DNA of 64,000 bases from Entamoeba invadens IP1 (lineage: Eukaryota; Evosea; Mastigamoebida; Endamoebidae), in contig NW_004191756.1 in NCBI RefSeq assembly GCF_000330505.1, forward strand, positions 124,001 through 188,000. Reading direction: 5' to 3'. Below the pieces are notes generated by a model. The model ran no database searches. It was not told where the DNA came from and was given only the letters and a program-made list of their open reading frames with translations. Shown one piece after another: positions 60,342-64,000 of this stretch (its first letter is position 1; every line of letters begins with the position of its first letter). Position numbers and translations under genes: made by a program.

Positions 60342-61477
60342 TTTTGTTATGTAGCTTTTCTATGAGTTGTTTGTCAACGCACATTTTTGACAAAAAGATG
60401 AATTTTTAAAGTAGTTTTTGAAACAATAGAATAGTTATCAGTTTTAAAGTTGTTTAGTAATGACTTTAAAAATTGTTAAAATTGGGCACAAAAGAAACCA
60501 TGTTACCCTCTATCGTTTTAAGTTATTTATAATTAGGTGTTAACTATTCGCCATTTTGAAATTCTTTGCTTGTTTTTAAATAATTCAGTAATATTATTTA
60601 CAAATAACTGGCTGAAAATAATTATGTTTTTTGAATTACAATTATGAAATTGTATTAATAAAAATGGTACACTTTATTATATAAATTAGGAACAAGTCTT
60701 GTTACAGGTACTAGTTCTGACAATGGCCTCTTATTATTTTGTTTTTATTTTAAAATATAAACTGGTGAGTACTGAGAAAATGAAACATCTAGATTATTAT
60801 TATCGACAATTTGTTGTAATATATTGAAATTATTATGTTATTAATACCATTTTTTCATTCCAATTATTGTTTTAATAAAATAACAACCAACAAAAAGACC
60901 CTTTTGTTCCAAAAACCGATTCGCAAAACATCTTCTTGTTCCCTGTGAACTTTTATTGACAAACAAAACCACAGATATATGTAACTATTTTTACATCCAT
61001 TCTGTTCGAATTAATCAAAACAATCTGATTTGTCAAATTTATTTCAGAAAGTGGTTATTACCTTGACAAAAATGATCAAATGGATCACATTATTATTTAA
61101 AATCTCGTTTTTATTATCAATTGTAATTATATTTATAACAAGTTAATTAACTTTTTGTCAGTTTTTTGTCCATTGGTTTTTGATACTGTTGGAGATTGTT
61201 TTGATTTTTTATAAAATCGAAACAAAAACTTGTAAAATATAGTTTTTCAATTTTATTTGTAATTTGGAATTAACACCCTTTCCATTTCAAATGTTTAGAA
61301 ATCATTTGAGTTGGTATCTTTCAAGTTTTTTTTGTTGTTTAATTTTTGGTAACCAACCTAATGTGCGTAGTTAGTTGATAAAAAAAAGTTTTTTTACTAT
61401 AATAATAGTTTATAATCAAATAATACTTATATAATTAGTATTAATAGTAATATAACAAAGTAAATAACAAAAGTGAA
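60342..61477. other. Gene-poor AT-rich region
   Basis: About 1.1 kb between convergent genes; I see nothing in it beyond A/T-rich sequence. Confidence 0.5.
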
Positions 61478-62239
61478 TTACAAATCAGTCGAAAGCATCT
61501 GGTTGAACTTTTTAAATTGTTCGGTGAGTTCGTTCTGTGTTTTCTTTTTTTCGTTTGCTTCATTTTTTAGTTTTAACAATTTTTCTTTGTTCATTTTTGC
61601 GAGTTTCTTTCTCCACTGAATTCTGTCCAATTCTTGTCGTGCCAAAGTTTCTTTGAGTTCCGCAATTCGTCGTTTTTCAGCAGTAAGTTTTGCGTTTTCG
61701 TATTCCCTTTTCCGGAGTGCAAGAAGTTTCTTTTTTTCGATCTCAAAAGATTTCTTCCTCTGCAATTCCAAATGTTTGGCGTATTCCTCTTTCTTCTTTT
61801 GTTCCTCTTCAACACGTTTTTGTGCTTCTCGAATTTGCAACAATCGTTTTGTTTCCGCTTTCATGAGTTTTTGGCGCTCTTCCTCCTTGATTTTTTCATA
61901 CACGTCTTCCTCTTCACGCCTTCGTTTTGCTTGCAGTTCTCTCAAAACCTCCTGTTTTGCGCGTTCACGGAGTTTTTTCTTTAAAATGGAATTGTACACG
62001 TCACTCAATTCTTTGCGTTGTTGTTCGGCTATTTGTTCATATGAAGGAGCATCGTATTTTATTATCTTTCGTTTTTGTTGTTGCTGTTTCGCCAAATTTT
62101 TATAATAATTTATTACAAACATTCGGTTGCGTAACGCAATCCTCTGCCCTTCGGTCAACTCCCGTTTTTTATGAATTATTTCGTATTGTTGGGCACAGCC
62201 AAAACTTAAAATCACCAGCAAAAGAAAAACAATTTTCAT
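61478..62239 (-). CDS. Secreted Lys/Glu/Arg-rich helical protein
   Basis: A 253-aa protein starting MKIVFLLLVILSFGCAQQ, a clear cleavable signal peptide. Everything after about residue 70 is one very long charged helix or coiled coil rich in Lys, Glu, Arg and Gln (REEEDVYEKIKEEERQKL, EEEQKKKEEYAKHLEL). There are no Cys residues after the signal peptide. The composition recalls the Lys/Glu-rich surface proteins described in E. histolytica (KERP), but those are not shown here to be related. A structural, wall or surface role is only a guess. No intron. Confidence 0.75.
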   Translation of the reverse strand: MKIVFLLLVILSFGCAQQYEIIHKKRELTEGQRIALRNRMFVINYYKNLAKQQQQKRKIIKYDAPSYEQIAEQQRKELSDVYNSILKKKLRERAKQEVLRELQAKRRREEEDVYEKIKEEERQKLMKAETKRLLQIREAQKRVEEEQKKKEEYAKHLELQRKKSFEIEKKKLLALRKREYENAKLTAEKRRIAELKETLARQELDRIQWRKKLAKMNKEKLLKLKNEANEKKKTQNELTEQFKKFNQMLSTDL

Positions 62240-62510
62240 GTTTTCGAGTTCTGTTTTGATTTTTTTATTTTTATGTCAACTTTTTTTTTTGGCTCATTTT
62301 TTTCGTTTTAAAGAATTTTTGTGTTTTTTCTTTGATTAGTTAAATAGTATCCAAAAACTATAATAATATAGCATTTCCAACTAAAAAAACACACCAAACA
62401 AAGAGTGAAAGAACTTTGAAAAAAAAGACTGAAAAACAGAGAAATGGACAAAAATCTCCAAGTGTTTGGAGAGAAGTACAATCTTGAGATACAAAGTTTG
62501 TTTTGACAGC

Positions 62511-64000
62511 ATGAATCCAAATCACTCATTTCCAGTTCTTTCCGCCAAACTCACAAAAATAGATAAAGGTGATTGTGACCCTTATGCATCATGTAAAGTT
62601 GGTGAAGTGAAGTATCGCACTGAAACTGCCAAGAAAACCACCGACCCGATTTGGAATGGTCCTCCAATGATTTTGTTTGTTTACAAATTAATATTAAATT
62701 AAATTATTAAATTATATTAATAATTATATTATAACAATAGAAATGACTCTTAGAGAGATCACTCCACAAACAAAGGAGATCGTAGTGAGTGTAAACAAAC
62801 ATGGATATTTGGGTAACAAAATCGAATTGGGCAGTGCAAAGATCATTCTATCTCGTTTAGGCAATGACATCTCGACAACATCATGGTACGACCTTTTAAT
62901 GAACAACGAAAAGATCGGCACCATCCAATGCAAATTTAAGCGTCAAAAAGGGAAGACGGAAGAGAGTGAAATTGAAAAGGGGTGGACGGACATGTTATCA
63001 TCAGTTCATGCCGTTCTCAAACATCATCCACTTACAACAGCGGAGGTACAGTACTACATGGGGTCAGAGAAAAAGGCTGAAACACCGTCGAAGAGAGAAA
63101 AAGTGCTTGGCCCGATCAGTGGCTTTGTGAAAATAGAAATCGACGCCCCCATATTAGATTTTTCTATTGGACAAAAAGGAACGTATTCCGTCTTGATCCC
63201 ACCAACACTCGAATTACCTCACGAGTTTTGGCTCGAAATATTTCCAGATGGGTTGGTTGTCTCAAAAACCCCACGAAAACCGACGTTAGTCCCTCTCTTT
63301 AACTTCTCCGTGGAACATCAATACTACACGTTCTTGATCTCCGACACTAAAAAGGTCGTTGAAGGACAGACCGTCTTTTTTCCTGTCGCTATTGGCTTTG
63401 TATCACCTTATCCATTGTATGAAGTGATGAGGAGAATGCTTTTGGTGATATACGAGAACTGTCCCAGTAGCGAAGAGTCTCTGGACATCATCGATTTTCC
63501 AGACGAGAACACTAAAAGCCCAACAGCAGTGAGGGGTAAGAGCAATACTGTCTTGAGTAATGCGCAAATAGTTAAAGGGATATACGAATTGATGAATGTG
63601 GAGAGCTTGGCATATGGCGGGTATGTGAAATACAAATATGGGAATCTGAACATCGAGCTCAGACTCCCTTTGAAATATTCACTGCCGAGTTTTAACACAA
63701 CGATATACCCGATGTTTTCCATATTTAATGTGTCTGGTGTGACAACCATCTTTTTGTTGTTGATGACAAACCTCAAGATTATCGTCTTCGCGCAGAGTCA
63801 AACCCTTTTAACGACTATCATTGATAACATGGTCTCCTTATTATTCCCATTTCCACCAACACAAAAAGTCTTTCCTATACTTCCATACAAAAACTTGAAT
63901 GTGTTATCTGGGAGTGATACATTTATAGCAGGAGTGCCATTAAAGTACCGAGAAGAGGCGATGAAACAGATTGGAGAGGAGGAGCACGTTGTTGTTGATT
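62511..64000 (+). CDS. C2-DENN domain protein (2 exons seen), 3' end outside window
   Basis: Exon 1 is 62511-62674 and exon 2 starts at 62754 and runs off the window, giving about 470 residues. The 79-nt intron (GTTTGT...CTCTTAG, phase 2) joins WNGPPMIL to EITPQTKEIVVSV and completes a C2 domain (FPVLSAKLTKIDKGDCDPYASC at about 7-28, YRTETAKKTTDPIWNG). After a linker, the DENN module shows PLYEVMRRMLLVIYENC, a cDENN core FLLLMTNLKIIVFAQSQTLL and LFPFPPTQKVFPILPYKNL...SDTFIAGVP. DENN proteins are Rab exchange factors. The start is the first ATG that allows a complete C2 first strand. The C-terminal part is not seen. Confidence 0.85.

Noticed and set aside
62466..62510. Extension of the C2-DENN gene upstream of 62511
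   Set aside because: The upstream codons lack an ATG, and the C2 fold begins shortly after the chosen Met.

Overview
The window looks like nuclear DNA of an Entamoeba species. Intergenic DNA is very AT-rich, genes are short and compact, and 5' untranslated leaders look very short. Introns are few and small; almost all begin GTTTGT (one begins GTATGT) and end in AG, often TAG. A/T-rich initiator-like sequences sit a few bases before several start codons. The gene content also fits: a family-A cysteine protease, GH25 lysozyme-like proteins, a transmembrane receptor kinase with Cys-rich repeats, and retromer. Long intergenic stretches and DNA-transposon remnants favour E. invadens or a relative over E. 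histolytica, but this is inference.

Layout. 1-10 kb: calcineurin A (runs off the left edge), a large NAD-type glutamate dehydrogenase, an unknown basic protein, and a three-exon coiled-coil/beta-propeller/zinc-finger protein. 10-16 kb: MCM6 and threonyl-tRNA synthetase (a short first exon restores its start). 15.6-20 kb is the accessory stretch: a 440-bp Mutator-like MITE, two identical tRNA-Gly(UCC) genes, a cysteine protease, an assembly gap and a 795-bp Tc1/mariner-like MITE. 20-31 kb: VPS26, a lysozyme-like protein with altered active-site motif, a CTP-dependent lipid kinase relative, a membrane-anchored Moco-sulfurase-like protein divergent from a PTAR1-like gene, a four-exon unknown gene, PP6 phosphatase and an LDAH-like hydrolase. 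31-42 kb: a 1,633-aa receptor kinase, a short PP2A-scaffold-like HEAT protein, a RasGAP, beta-adaptin and a second lysozyme. 43-57 kb: SP-RING SUMO ligase, condensin CAP-D2, HMG-box protein, a secreted protein cut by a gap, an HD-domain phosphohydrolase, signal peptide peptidase, a four-exon multi-span membrane protein, a Mei2-like RNA-binding protein, a CD2BP2-like U5 snRNP factor and an RNF115/126-like RING protein. 57-64 kb is gene-poor: an alpha-helical protein, two lineage-restricted proteins and a C2-DENN protein running off the right edge.

No operon-like functional cluster is present. The themes are trafficking (retromer, adaptin, DENN, PTAR1-like, SPP), chromosome biology (MCM6, condensin, HMG, SUMO ligase) and phosphatase signalling (calcineurin, PP6, PR65-like). 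Much of the added value is gene structure: eleven genes need one to three small introns to give a complete product. I saw no clearly new multi-gene system. The best candidates for something undescribed are the membrane-anchored Moco-sulfurase-like enzyme, the two MITEs, the lysozyme-like protein lacking the usual acids, and several very short (36-40 nt) introns.
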